NCBI RefSeq assembly: GCF_030762805.1
Contig: NZ_CP129113.1
Location: 2,432,001 to 2,496,000 of the forward strand
Direction: 5' to 3'
Length of the DNA stretch: 64,000 bases
Origin: Aciduricibacillus chroicocephali
GTDB taxonomy: Bacteria > Bacillota > Bacilli > Bacillales > Amphibacillaceae
Shown here: positions 51,834 through 60,031 of the stretch, piece by piece
Position numbering within the stretch: position 1 is the first letter of the stretch
How the letters are laid out: every line of letters begins with the position of its first letter
Notes under the pieces: model-generated
The model's input: the letters and a program-made list of their open reading frames with translations, nothing else
Databases searched by the model: none
Told to the model about the DNA's origin: nothing
Translations under genes and position numbers: made by a program

Positions 51834-52595
51834 TAAACTTATATGGTCGGTCGGACTGCTTGCTGTTGCACCATGCTGCTTCTGTATTCTGCCTGCTTCA
51901 TAACCTAGACGGCCAGCTTCAATGGCGAGCTGCATGGCCTTTGCCATTTTCACCGGATTTCCCGCTGCGGAAACAGCCGTGTTCAGAAGCACTGCGTCAG
52001 CACCGAGTTCCATAGCATAGGCTGCATCTGCTGGAGAACCAATACCTGCATCAACAATAATCGGCACATTCGCCTGATTGATAATATGCTCAAGGTTGAC
52101 CGGATTCACAATGCCAAGACCTGAACCAATCGGTGCTGCTCCAGGCATGACGGCATGGGCTCCGGCTTCTTCAAGTAAGCGGGCAAGGACAACATCATCA
52201 GAAGTGTACGGCAAAACGGTGAAACCTTCTTTCACCAGTTCTTCCGTTGCTTTTAGTGTCTCGACAGGATTGGGCAACAGTGTATGCGGGCAGCCGATGA
52301 TTTCGACCTTGATCATATCGCAAATTCCTGAAGCACGTGCAAGCTTGGCAATTCTAATTGCTTCCTCAGCAGTCTTTGCACCTGAAGTGTTCGGCAGCAA
52401 GCTCACTTTTTCCAAATCAAGTCCTTCAAGAAAGTTCTGTTCATCCGGATTGTTAATATCAAGTCTCCGAACTGCAAATGTAAGGATTTCTGATTCAGAT
52501 ACTTCGACTGCTTCCCGCTGAATCTCCGAGGTTGCATATTTCCCCGTTCCAAGCAACAGCCTGGAGTTGAATTCTTTTCCGTTAATCTGAAGCAT
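51831..52595 (-). CDS. thiG: Thiazole synthase ThiG
   Basis: This 254-residue TIM-barrel enzyme forms the thiazole phosphate of thiamine from deoxyxylulose phosphate, dehydroglycine and ThiS thiocarboxylate. Motifs are [12 protein letters not shown] near residue 10, the Schiff-base Lys in MIKVEIIG near residue 95, [13 protein letters not shown] near residue 145, [13 protein letters not shown] near residue 180 and [11 protein letters not shown] near residue 200. It starts 1 bp after the thiS stop and is the last gene of tenI-thiS-thiG. Confidence 0.94.
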   Translation of the reverse strand: MLQINGKEFNSRLLLGTGKYATSEIQREAVEVSESEILTFAVRRLDINNPDEQNFLEGLDLEKVSLLPNTSGAKTAEEAIRIAKLARASGICDMIKVEIIGCPHTLLPNPVETLKATEELVKEGFTVLPYTSDDVVLARLLEEAGAHAVMPGAAPIGSGLGIVNPVNLEHIINQANVPIIVDAGIGSPADAAYAMELGADAVLLNTAVSAAGNPVKMAKAMQLAIEAGRLGYEAGRIQKQHGATASSPTDHISL

Positions 52596-52596
52596 C

Positions 52597-52800
52597 TCAA
52601 CCGCCTCCTACAAATTGCACCATCTCTATTTTATCCCCATCTGCCAGTCTCGCTGAGGCATGGGCAGACTTTACAAGGATATTCCCATTGTGCTCTACGA
52701 TCATATGAGGATTGGATATGTCCAAGTGAACTGCCAGCTGTTCTATTGTCGCTATATGTTTCGGTACTTCGACTTGATTTCCGTTAATAATCAATGTCAA
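52597..52800 (-). CDS. thiS: Sulfur carrier protein ThiS
   Basis: This 67-residue ubiquitin-like carrier ends in the required Gly-Gly (VQFVGGG), which becomes a thiocarboxylate. It begins [14 protein letters not shown]. The start is a TTG at 52800, overlapping the tenI stop (TTGA) with GAGGGGG 8 bp before it. A longer ORF beginning at 52908 is only read-through of the tenI region in another frame. Confidence 0.9.
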   Translation of the reverse strand: MTLIINGNQVEVPKHIATIEQLAVHLDISNPHMIVEHNGNILVKSAHASARLADGDKIEMVQFVGGG

Positions 52801-53414
52801 ATCAGTTGCCCCCTCTTTTCCAAATGATTTCGATATGAAATCGCAGCCTGAACTGGTTTTTCTGCTCCCATGATGCCTGAAAGTACGGCTATCCCTGATG
52901 CACCACATTCGATTACTCGTTGAACATTTTCCAGCTTAATTCCACCAATCGCAATGACCGGTACTGTAACAGCTTGGCAGACACTTTCCAACTGCTCCAG
53001 TCCCCGCGGTTTAAGCCCCGGCTTGGATTCTGTCTCAAAAACATGTCCAAAAATCAGCCGGTCCGCTCCGAGTGCTTCCGCCTCTCTAGCTGCTTTAACA
53101 GAATGGACAGAGCAGCCGATTACAAGCTGTTTGCAGCGGGCTTGGATGTCAGGGAGCAACGTCATCTTATGCTCAGGAAGATGGATACCTCCAGCGTATT
53201 CACATATTTCATCAGATGGCGTACCATTGTACACGAGTTTACTCTGTGATATGCCGGATTCGCGAAGTCGCAAAATTATCTCCGCTGCCATATAGGAGGA
53301 CCAATTCCTTTCCCTTATATGAATCCAATCAACTTGGGGAGCTACTGCTATAGCTATGCTTTCCAGTTTTTCTGGACATTGTTTTCCCGTTGAGATCGTA
53401 TGCAGTTCGAGCAT
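52797..53414 (-). CDS. tenI: Thiazole tautomerase TenI
   Basis: This 205-residue ThiE-like barrel converts the thiazole product to the aromatic tautomer in Bacillus. Motifs are WIHIRERNWSS near residue 30, LVYNGTPSDEICEYAGGIHL near residue 60, VIGCSVHSVKAAREAEALGAD near residue 95, IFGHVFETESKPGLKPRG and VIAIGGIKLENV near residue 160. It is placed upstream of thiS-thiG as in B. subtilis tenAI-thiOSGFD, which supports TenI over ThiE. GGGAGGTC precedes the ATG at 53414. Confidence 0.86.
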   Translation of the reverse strand: MLELHTISTGKQCPEKLESIAIAVAPQVDWIHIRERNWSSYMAAEIILRLRESGISQSKLVYNGTPSDEICEYAGGIHLPEHKMTLLPDIQARCKQLVIGCSVHSVKAAREAEALGADRLIFGHVFETESKPGLKPRGLEQLESVCQAVTVPVIAIGGIKLENVQRVIECGASGIAVLSGIMGAEKPVQAAISYRNHLEKRGQLI

Positions 53415-53444
53415 AATCTGACCTCCCATCCACAAATATTAAAA

Positions 53445-53478
53445 AGCCACTACCCGGGGCTAACCTCGGATAGTGGCT
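53445..53478 (-). terminator. Riboswitch expression-platform terminator
   Basis: On the minus strand AGCCACTATCCGAGG pairs with CCCCGGGTAGTGGCT, followed by TTTTTAATATTTG, between the TPP aptamer and tenI. Confidence 0.9.
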
Positions 53479-53526
53479 CAAAGAAGTGCAGAAGGCAGAG
53501 TTGCCCAGCACATAGTTCTCATCATT

Positions 53527-53620
53527 GCACCACTTTCCTCCGCTGGCATCATCCAGTTCAGGTTCAAAGAGTTCCAGAACAATTCGTCCCGGTCTCAGCC
53601 TTTTCAGGCACCCCTAGTGA
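53527..53620 (-). promoter_or_regulatory. TPP riboswitch (THI box)
   Basis: On the minus strand the conserved blocks TAGGGGTGCC, GGCTGAGA, TTTGAACCTGAACTGGAT and GATGCCAGCGGAGGAAAGTG are all present. The terminator at 53445-53478 lies downstream. Thiamine pyrophosphate should switch off the operon by premature termination. Confidence 0.96.
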
Positions 53621-53683
53621 TTTCATTCAATTTATTATGTAGTTCTCAGCTTCATTATATCATACTTTTCTGAAAACAACATT

Positions 53684-55264
53684 TTAAACAGCGTGTTCTT
53701 GCTCGATCATTCTCACAATTTCTTCTGGAGGAACCGGACGGCTATACAAATATCCTTGGCCATAACGGCATCCGTATGCTGTAAGCTCTTCAGCAATATG
53801 CTGTTCCTCAATCCCCTCGGCAATGAGTTCTACACCTAGATTCTCACCAAGCTGGATGATTGTCTTTACAATCGGGCGAAGCTTGGGATTAGTATCCATG
53901 AAACGGACAAAAGCCTGATCAATCTTCAAGTGGTCAATCGGCATTGCGCCAAGAACGCTAAGTGATGAATAGCCTGTACCAAAATCATCAATGGATATCT
54001 TGACTCCGAGCTCTTTCAAGTCATTGAATATTCTTTTAGACTCATCCAAGTTCTGCATAAGTGACTCAGTCACTTCAATTTCCAAGGCTTCAGGACTGAG
54101 TCCATTCTTCTTTAATTCTGAAGCGACAAACCCGGGAAACTTCAGCCTTTTCATCTGGATTGGTGAAACATTGATTGCCATGACTAAATGGTGTCCTTGA
54201 TCCTGCCATTCACGAAGCTGTTTACATGCTGTTTTGACAACCCATCTGCCAAGCGAGATGATTTCCCCAGTTTCCTCAGCAATCGGGATAAATTCATAAG
54301 GTGAGATCAGCCCCAATTCTGGATGCACCCATCTCGCAAGCGCTTCCACCCCAATAATTCTTCCACTCTCCAGTTCAACCTGTGGCTGGTAATGAAGGAC
54401 AAACTCATTTCTTTCCGCCGCTCTTCTTAATCCGTTCTCTAGCTTCAATTTGCGTGCAGAAGCTGCAGCAAGTTCAGGATCAAATAGCTGATATTGGTCC
54501 CCTCCATTTGCCTTCGCAGCCGAAAGAGCCTGGTCTGCCTGTCTGAGCAGAGTTTCAGAATCATCGCTTTGATCCGGGAACAAGGACACCCCAGCGCTTA
54601 CAGTAACAAAAATTTCTTCTTCATCAATGTTGTAGGATTCCTTAAAAATATCCATGAATGGTTTCTTATGCATCGTTGCATCTGGTATGTCGTCTATTTC
54701 CGCCAAAACAACAAATTCATCTGTCATATGTCTGTACACTTGATAATTATCAGGAAGTCTTTCCTTCAGTCGTTCAGCTGCACAGCATAGCACTTTATCT
54801 CCAATTGCATGCCCCATTATGTCATTAATCTGTTGAAATCGATCAAGATCAAACAATATGACAGCTAGCTTCTTCGGAGAGCCGAGACGCGTCATTTTTG
54901 TAATGCGTTCTTGTATATCTATATGCATTTTTCGTCGGTTAGGCAAGCCCGTCAGCTGGTCGTAATATGCTAAATGGGTCAGCTCATTATTTTTTTCCAT
55001 GAGCTCATCGTTAATTTCACGCCTTTGGATGACGAGTCGCTCCATTTCTTCCACATACGTATCCATCTTTTTCAGTAGCCACCACATGAAAGGAATGCCC
55101 ACGATGAGCATGATTGAAGTGTCCAATATTTCATACCAAATATCACTATCAAAATTGAATTGGAAAACTGCCATTACAATCTCTTCCAGAATATTCGGCA
55201 CAACAATGACCCCTATGATGAAGGAAGTCAATTGGCCTAGTATGTTGTTATAAAACCATTTCAT
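53684..55264 (-). CDS. Membrane GGDEF-EAL protein, probable c-di-GMP phosphodiesterase
   Basis: This 526-residue protein has two N-terminal helices (about 10-30 and 45-65), a coiled linker, a GGDEF domain (about 95-255) and an EAL domain (about 270-520). The GGDEF active site reads HMTDEFVV, so both Gly residues are lost and cyclase activity is unlikely. The EAL domain is intact: GVEALARW near residue 308, INVSPIQM, EVTES, ISIDDFGTGYSSLSVLG near residue 415, HLKIDQ, AEGIEE and GYLYSRP. Net activity is expected to be breakdown of c-di-GMP, perhaps with GTP sensing by the GGDEF part. GGAGG precedes the ATG. Confidence 0.88.
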   Translation of the reverse strand: MKWFYNNILGQLTSFIIGVIVVPNILEEIVMAVFQFNFDSDIWYEILDTSIMLIVGIPFMWWLLKKMDTYVEEMERLVIQRREINDELMEKNNELTHLAYYDQLTGLPNRRKMHIDIQERITKMTRLGSPKKLAVILFDLDRFQQINDIMGHAIGDKVLCCAAERLKERLPDNYQVYRHMTDEFVVLAEIDDIPDATMHKKPFMDIFKESYNIDEEEIFVTVSAGVSLFPDQSDDSETLLRQADQALSAAKANGGDQYQLFDPELAAASARKLKLENGLRRAAERNEFVLHYQPQVELESGRIIGVEALARWVHPELGLISPYEFIPIAEETGEIISLGRWVVKTACKQLREWQDQGHHLVMAINVSPIQMKRLKFPGFVASELKKNGLSPEALEIEVTESLMQNLDESKRIFNDLKELGVKISIDDFGTGYSSLSVLGAMPIDHLKIDQAFVRFMDTNPKLRPIVKTIIQLGENLGVELIAEGIEEQHIAEELTAYGCRYGQGYLYSRPVPPEEIVRMIEQEHAV

Positions 55265-55348
55265 CCCCTTGTCCTCCGCTATGCTGTATTTTTTTATTCT
55301 CTAACCTATATATCGGTAAGACTGTTGTTCGATATTATGGCAAAAAAA

Positions 55349-55386
55349 GAGTTTGTACGACATTATTCTTCATATCGTACAAACTC
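55349..55386 (-). terminator. Terminator after the NmrA/DUF2867 pseudogene
   Basis: GAGTTTGTACGA pairs perfectly with TCGTACAAACTC, with seven T residues after it on the minus strand. Confidence 0.9.
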
Positions 55387-55395
55387 ATCATATTA

Positions 55396-56856
55396 TTATT
55401 TCCCAATATTGGCAATCGGAAATTCCATTTGGCTCTTGGCTTTTTTACCAGCAAACACTTCTTTTTTTGTAAGTCTTTTTACATGTATACGGAACGCCGC
55501 CATGACGAGAAGGTGGATTTTCGCCTGGGTATAATGATAGAAGAACCACGGTAAAGAGGGAAGATAGTCATGTATAGCGACAATTGCCTCTTCTTTACCC
55601 GGAATACGCCGGAATTCCAAACGGCCTTTCTTGTTCTCGCTTTCTTTGGCCAGCAGTCCACCGGTAATATAATAAAGCGCGCGATCCTCTGTACTATCCA
55701 CTTTCGAATAGGTCATTTCTAAGAGAGGTTTTTTGAATAAAGCAAAGGAAACAGTACAGCGTCCTTCATCATCAATATGAGTACTGAGCAGCGGGGCTCC
55801 TACACGGCCAATCCACTGGACATAGTAACGGGAAATCCAGAGCGCATCACACCCATGTGGCATGACAATACGCTGAACTGAACGAACATCATCAGGAGAA
55901 TTTGGCAATTCAAGACGTGGTTTCTTACCGTTCTTACCACCTTTCTCAGCATCGAGTGCTTTCTTTGCCGCCTCACGGAAAGTTTGCTTGCCGATACTGA
56001 TTCCTTCTATATTATATTTTCCCCCAACTATCATATTGTGTGGCAGACTCTCGATAAGCGGGTAAACCATAATCTTCGGCGCACCTGTAATGAGTGTAAC
56101 CCACAAGCGCGAGAGCTTAGGCGTCATGACAGGAAGGTCGAACATCTTCGGATTCCGGCCCAGCAGCTCAGCAGTCTGTTTCATCATGTCACGATAAGCC
56201 ATGACCTCAGGCCCGCCTACTTCAATGATTCTTCCCGTCAAATCCTCCTGTCTGATCGCCTCATCAAGTGCTTGAATAACATCCGGCAGCGCAGTCGGCT
56301 GGGCGGGTGTCTGTGCCCATTTTGGCAGAAGCATGACCGGGAGACGTTTTACAAGCTTGGACAAAATCGGGAAGGAAGATCCTTTTGGACCAACAATTAG
56401 GCCTGAGCGAATTGCAGTCACCGGCGTCCCATATGAACCAAGTATCTCTTCCACTTCCAGCCTGCTCTCTAAATGGCGCGACAGCTTTTCATGTTCAGGT
56501 ATGATTCCTGTCAAATAGATGATTTTCTTCACACCATTTTCCTTCGCCGCTCTCGCAAAGTTATCAGCGAGAATTACATCCATGTCCTGAAAAGAACCTT
56601 GAGTAAGCTTCGCCGACGGCATCATCTAATGAACTAGATAAACGGCGATATCCGCTCCTCTCAGTCCAGCCTTTGTCTCGGGAAGGGAGAACAAATCACA
56701 GGCACGCCATTGCACATGCTCCTTATTCTTGAAGCGCCCGCCGCTCCTCGAGAGCGCAATAACATCAGCATACTCTTGTATTTTCTCGAGAAGATTGCTC
56801 CCAATGTATCCGCTCGCTCCAGACAGTGCGACAACAGGTCTACGATTTTCTTCCAT
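55396..56856 (-). pseudogene. NmrA-like/DUF2867 NAD(P)-binding protein interrupted by an in-frame stop
   Basis: A full-length YbjT-like protein (about 486 codons) is readable in one frame from 56856. The N-terminal Rossmann part (VVALSGASGYIGSNLLEKI) ends at AVYLVH, then comes TAG (56626-56628), and the same frame resumes with MMPSAKLTQGSF, the normal continuation. The rest includes GGPEVMAYRDMMKQTAELLG and the DUF2867 domain (ALYYITGGLLA, GRLEFRRIPG). A serine codon TCG changed to TAG would explain it. The downstream piece (55396-56625) has two ATGs right after the stop and could be reinitiated. It is also possible that the stop is a sequencing error. Confidence 0.85.
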
Positions 56857-57045
56857 ATAAGCGCCTCTTTTCTTTTTATTTTGAGGTTCCCTAACCGAGA
56901 TGTTCTTTAACCTTCATCGTTAATGCTAGAGGAATCCGAGTGCAGTGAACTTGTCTTTTGCGAGTTCGGGCTGCCTATGTGCAAGTGACAATCGTTTTTT
57001 TGTGAGTAATTGCCTTTCTTGTGCAGGCACGCAGTTTTGACTTAA

Positions 57046-57076
57046 AAAAGCGCAGGCAATCAGAGCCTGCGCTTTT
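57046..57076 (-). terminator. Terminator of the GTPase gene
   Basis: AAAAGCGCAGGC pairs with GCCTGCGCTTTT across a 7-nt loop. The sequence from 56880 to 57045, between this and the pseudogene start, shows no gene. Confidence 0.9.
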
Positions 57077-57083
57077 CTTGGAA

Positions 57084-58172
57084 CTACTCTTTTTTAAAGT
57101 TTTTGCGGTTCTTCAGCTTTTTGAACTGTTCAATAATATAATCGAAGCTAATTGGAATGTTGTTTTCAAAAGCGTGCTTCACACCATAACCGAGTGCAAG
57201 AGTGAGTGAAGACGCCACTATACCTCCTGCAATTGACCCTGCTCCAGGAACAAGCTTTATTATTTGTCGGTAAACGGTCTGTCCGATTGTCCGAGTTGTC
57301 GTAACGATGATGAGCTCTTTCGCAGTATCCTTGGACATTGGCTTATCATATAAAGCAGCCAGCTTTAGAATGAGTCCAACTTGCAGCGCCGTGAGTGGAA
57401 TCATATCCGAACCTGGAATTGGCAATGCACCAATACCTCCGGCTGACACGCCCGCTCCCGCTATCCAGCGATTCGCAGTCTGCGATTTATCTTTCATGCT
57501 TTTCGCGAAAAGGAGGTCCTTGCCTCTTTTTTTTAAAATGGAAAGAATACTCGCTTTGAGTTTGTCCATGTTTTCCCCTGTGCGTGAGGAAATCGGCAAT
57601 ACTTCATATTTGCTGCCAGTCTGTTCCTTAATAAACTGGACAAGACTATCAATCCCTTCTGCAGCATCAATCTTGTTCAGGACAAGAAGGATATTCTTGT
57701 TATGCTTTTCAATTGCTTGGAACTTCTCACGCTCACTATCAGAGAAGACGGTTCCCGCTGCATTTGTGAAAAACAGAACGATATCAGCCTTATCAATAAA
57801 ATCAATTGTCTTGCGCGGGTTCTCATCATTTGGATCGTTGAGGCCTGGTGTATCCATGAACTTGATCTTCTCAAGACCTTCTATATTGTAAGGATCCACA
57901 CTTACCGTCTCTCCAGGCTGCGGATTCGTACTAGCAACTTCTTTGCCAATAATCCGGTTGATTGTCGATGATTTGCCAGCGTTCACTTCACCAACAAGCG
58001 CTATAAGCAGCTCCTTCTCAAGTTGGTCGTTGATCTTCTTCATCTCTTTTTCATAAACCTCATCCACTGCCTCATCCAACTGTTGACGGAATTCCTGCTC
58101 TTCCGGCGTTACAGCCTCTTCTATTGTAGGATCATTGCTATTATCGTCTTTTCTTCCACGAAACCATTTCAT
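57084..58172 (-). CDS. Era/dynamin-like GTPase with DUF697 domain
   Basis: This 362-residue protein has a charged N-terminal coiled segment (about 1-50) and a GTPase domain with G1 GEVNAGKSS near residue 62, G3 DTPGLND near residue 107 and G4 LNKIDA near residue 165. A hydrophobic DUF697 domain (about 235-350) follows, with AGAGVSAGGIGALPIPGSD and GQTVYRQIIKLVPGAGSIA, which likely sits on the membrane. Relatives are YcjF-like and are linked to envelope stress, but the role here is unknown. AGGAGG precedes the ATG. Confidence 0.86.
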   Translation of the reverse strand: MKWFRGRKDDNSNDPTIEEAVTPEEQEFRQQLDEAVDEVYEKEMKKINDQLEKELLIALVGEVNAGKSSTINRIIGKEVASTNPQPGETVSVDPYNIEGLEKIKFMDTPGLNDPNDENPRKTIDFIDKADIVLFFTNAAGTVFSDSEREKFQAIEKHNKNILLVLNKIDAAEGIDSLVQFIKEQTGSKYEVLPISSRTGENMDKLKASILSILKKRGKDLLFAKSMKDKSQTANRWIAGAGVSAGGIGALPIPGSDMIPLTALQVGLILKLAALYDKPMSKDTAKELIIVTTTRTIGQTVYRQIIKLVPGAGSIAGGIVASSLTLALGYGVKHAFENNIPISFDYIIEQFKKLKNRKNFKKE

Positions 58173-58338
58173 ATATAAAGTCCTCCTGATGATTAGATCT
58201 CTTATCTCATATCTTACAACGTACCCGATAATTCCCCAAATAATAGATGAAAGAGAGTAAAAAAATCTTCAGTACCATTCTGTAATGTTCAATTTTATAT
58301 ATTTTCAAGCGAAAGGTTAGCAAAATATAATTTATATT

Positions 58339-58352
58339 TGTATACGCTTACA
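58339..58352 (+). promoter_or_regulatory. Candidate CcpA cre site
   Basis: TGTATACGCTTACA fits TGWAANCGNTNWCA with one mismatch. It lies between the divergent GTPase and repeat-protein genes, about 275 bp before the latter's start. Carbon catabolite control is a guess from the motif alone. Confidence 0.4.
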
Positions 58353-58449
58353 CAATAGATAGATAGGGTTTACTTTGGATAATCAATTTTTAAAATTGGA
58401 AACTTTTTTCTGTAATTAGAGATTTTTTTCAAAAAACACCCCATAAATT

Positions 58450-58594
58450 GGATGCTCGCTTAGTACTCTATGAACATCCGGACAAGAACGAAAGATTTTA
58501 GCGCTAAAATCTCAGAATCAGAATACATCCATAAAACGAAAGCGGATCACACATGCAGAAGCGGCCCAAACGCTTCAACGGTGTATCAATCCGC
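58450..58594 (+). promoter_or_regulatory. Structured 5' leader of the repeat-protein gene
   Basis: Three successive elements are visible: GGATG...CATCC (58450-58479); a 20-bp perfect palindrome AGATTTTAGCGCTAAAATCT (58493-58512); and a stacked hairpin (58542-58594) in which GCGGAT/ATCCGC, ACAC/GTGT and GAAGCG/CGCTTC nest around loop GCCCAAA. It ends just before the GGGGA ribosome site. It matches no riboswitch class I can recall. Confidence 0.5.
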
Positions 58595-58613
58595 ACAAAG
58601 GGGACGGAATATT

Positions 58614-59597
58614 ATGAATAAAAAGACAAAGGCAATCGCAGCAGCAGGACTTAGCATGGCATTCGTAGCACCACTTACTGTAAGTGCACAAGTAGCTCCA
58701 GCAAAAGCGGAGATCTTCGAACAGAAAGCTGGCCTATTTGAGAAGAAGGCAGAAATTGCTGGCCAGTATGGTAATACAGAAAAAGAAGCAGCATTCCAGG
58801 CAAAAGCTGAGATTTTCAACAAAAAAGCGGATTACATTAATTCAAATGCTGACACTAATTTCAACTTCGGCGGCTATGGCTACCAAAGCAAAGCGGAGAT
58901 CTTCATCAACAAAGCTGAGCTCCTCAAACAAAAAGCTGATTTGGCTGAAGCAGCCGGTAACACTGAGAAAGCAGACGCTCTGAATGATAAAGCAGATATG
59001 TTCGAAAAGAAAGCTGAAGCTGTAACTGGCGCGACAACTGCACAGCCTCTATCCGAATCAGCTCCAGAACAACTTTCATTCAGCACAACAAGTTCAAAAA
59101 CTGATCTATTCGAGAAAAAGGCTGAAATCGTAAAAGAAAAAGCTGACCAGGCTGAAGCCAACGGAAACACTGAAAAAGCCGATGCTTTGAACAAGAAAGC
59201 GGACATGTTTGAGAAGAAGGCAGAAAACGTCTCTTCCCAGCCATCATACAACTATGGACAGCAGTACAAGAGCAGCTCAAAAGCTGACATGTTCGAAAAG
59301 AAAGCTGAAATCGTGAAGGAAAAAGCGGAACAGGCTGCTGAGTACGGCAACACGAAGAAAGCTGACAACTTGAACAAGAAAGCTGAGCGTTTCGAACAAA
59401 AGGCCGAGCAAGCATCTAGCCAGCCGACTGCATACGGCTATGGCTACCAGGATAAAGCGGAAATGTTCAACAACAAGGCTGACATCATGCGTGCCAAAGC
59501 TGAGCGTGCAGAAAAAGAAGGCAACAGTGAAAAAGCTGATTCCTTCAACAAGAAAGCAGATCGCTTCGAACAAAAAGCAGACCGCTTTACTGTCTGA
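58614..59597 (+). CDS. Secreted protein of five helical KAE/KAD repeats
   Basis: This 327-residue protein has a Sec signal peptide (MNKKTKAIAAAGLSMAFVAP, cleavage after VSA near residue 25). Five repeats begin at residues 31, 93, 162, 223 and 281. Each core of about 43 residues reads like KADMFEKKAEIVKEKAEQA, then GNTEKAD, then LNKKADMFEKKAE: two amphipathic helices around a G-N-T turn. Linkers are rich in Ser, Gln, Tyr and Gly (YGYGYQ). Composition is dominated by Lys, Ala and Glu. No anchor motif is present. I recognise no family; a surface-bound or matrix role is only a guess. The start is at 58614 (GGGGA site, signal peptide), although the frame is open to 58470. Confidence 0.82.
   Translation: MNKKTKAIAAAGLSMAFVAPLTVSAQVAPAKAEIFEQKAGLFEKKAEIAGQYGNTEKEAAFQAKAEIFNKKADYINSNADTNFNFGGYGYQSKAEIFINKAELLKQKADLAEAAGNTEKADALNDKADMFEKKAEAVTGATTAQPLSESAPEQLSFSTTSSKTDLFEKKAEIVKEKADQAEANGNTEKADALNKKADMFEKKAENVSSQPSYNYGQQYKSSSKADMFEKKAEIVKEKAEQAAEYGNTKKADNLNKKAERFEQKAEQASSQPTAYGYGYQDKAEMFNNKADIMRAKAERAEKEGNSEKADSFNKKADRFEQKADRFTV
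58704..59594 (+). repeat. Five tandem coding repeats
   Basis: Units begin at 58704, 58890, 59097, 59280 and 59454, spaced 174-207 bp. Units 3 and 4 are closest to each other, and unit 1 is the most diverged. They encode the helical hairpins of the secreted repeat protein. Confidence 0.85.
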
Positions 59598-59614
59598 TTT
59601 CCTTATAAATAATT

Positions 59615-59645
59615 AAAAGCTCCCGTTTTGTGCGGGAGCTTTTTT
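59615..59645 (+). terminator. Terminator of the repeat-protein gene
   Basis: AAAAGCTCCCG pairs with CGGGAGCTTTT, followed by further T residues. Confidence 0.9.
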
Positions 59646-59768
59646 AATTTTGATAACAAAAATATTATAACTCTACAAGGAATGTGAAACTCAATTTAGA
59701 AACCAAAAGATACGAAAGATGCAATATTCCCTGGCATCTGTCGGATCTTTAACTTAGACTCTATTTGC

Positions 59769-59996
59769 TTATCCTTTTTTAATCCAGAATTTTAATACAC
59801 CGTTCTCTTCTTCATCTTTCAACAGTTCGTGACCGCCTGACTTCGCCCAGGCAGTAAGGTCATTTTTAGATCCTTTATCTGTCGCATGGACTTCCAATAC
59901 TTGACCAGATTCAAGTTCATCCATAGCCTTCTTTGTTCTCACGATTGGCATTGGGCATGCTATTCCTTTTGCGTCCAACACTTTATTTGCTTCCAT
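59769..59996 (-). CDS. yrkI: TusA/SirA-type sulfur carrier (YrkI-like)
   Basis: This 75-residue protein has the TusA motif ACPMPIVRTKKAMDEL near residue 10, whose Cys carries a persulfide, and VHATDKGSKNDLTAWAKSGGHEL near residue 37. The ATG at 59996 is 8 bp after AGGAGG; two earlier in-frame ATGs are too near or before that site. It is the last gene in view of a six-gene sulfur operon and lies 35 bp after the dioxygenase gene, matching B. subtilis yrkI. Confidence 0.9.
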   Translation of the reverse strand: MEANKVLDAKGIACPMPIVRTKKAMDELESGQVLEVHATDKGSKNDLTAWAKSGGHELLKDEEENGVLKFWIKKG

Positions 59997-60031
59997 TTCC
60001 ATAACCTCCTGATTGTCTAAATTCATTTTAA

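Noticed and set aside
52801-52908. N-terminal extension of ThiS
   Set aside because: It lies wholly within tenI in another frame; the TTG at 52800 gives the normal 67-residue carrier.
58470-58613. In-frame upstream extension of the repeat-protein gene
   Set aside because: The signal peptide begins at the ATG at 58614 with a GGGGA site; the upstream region forms stable RNA structure and its translation is not protein-like.
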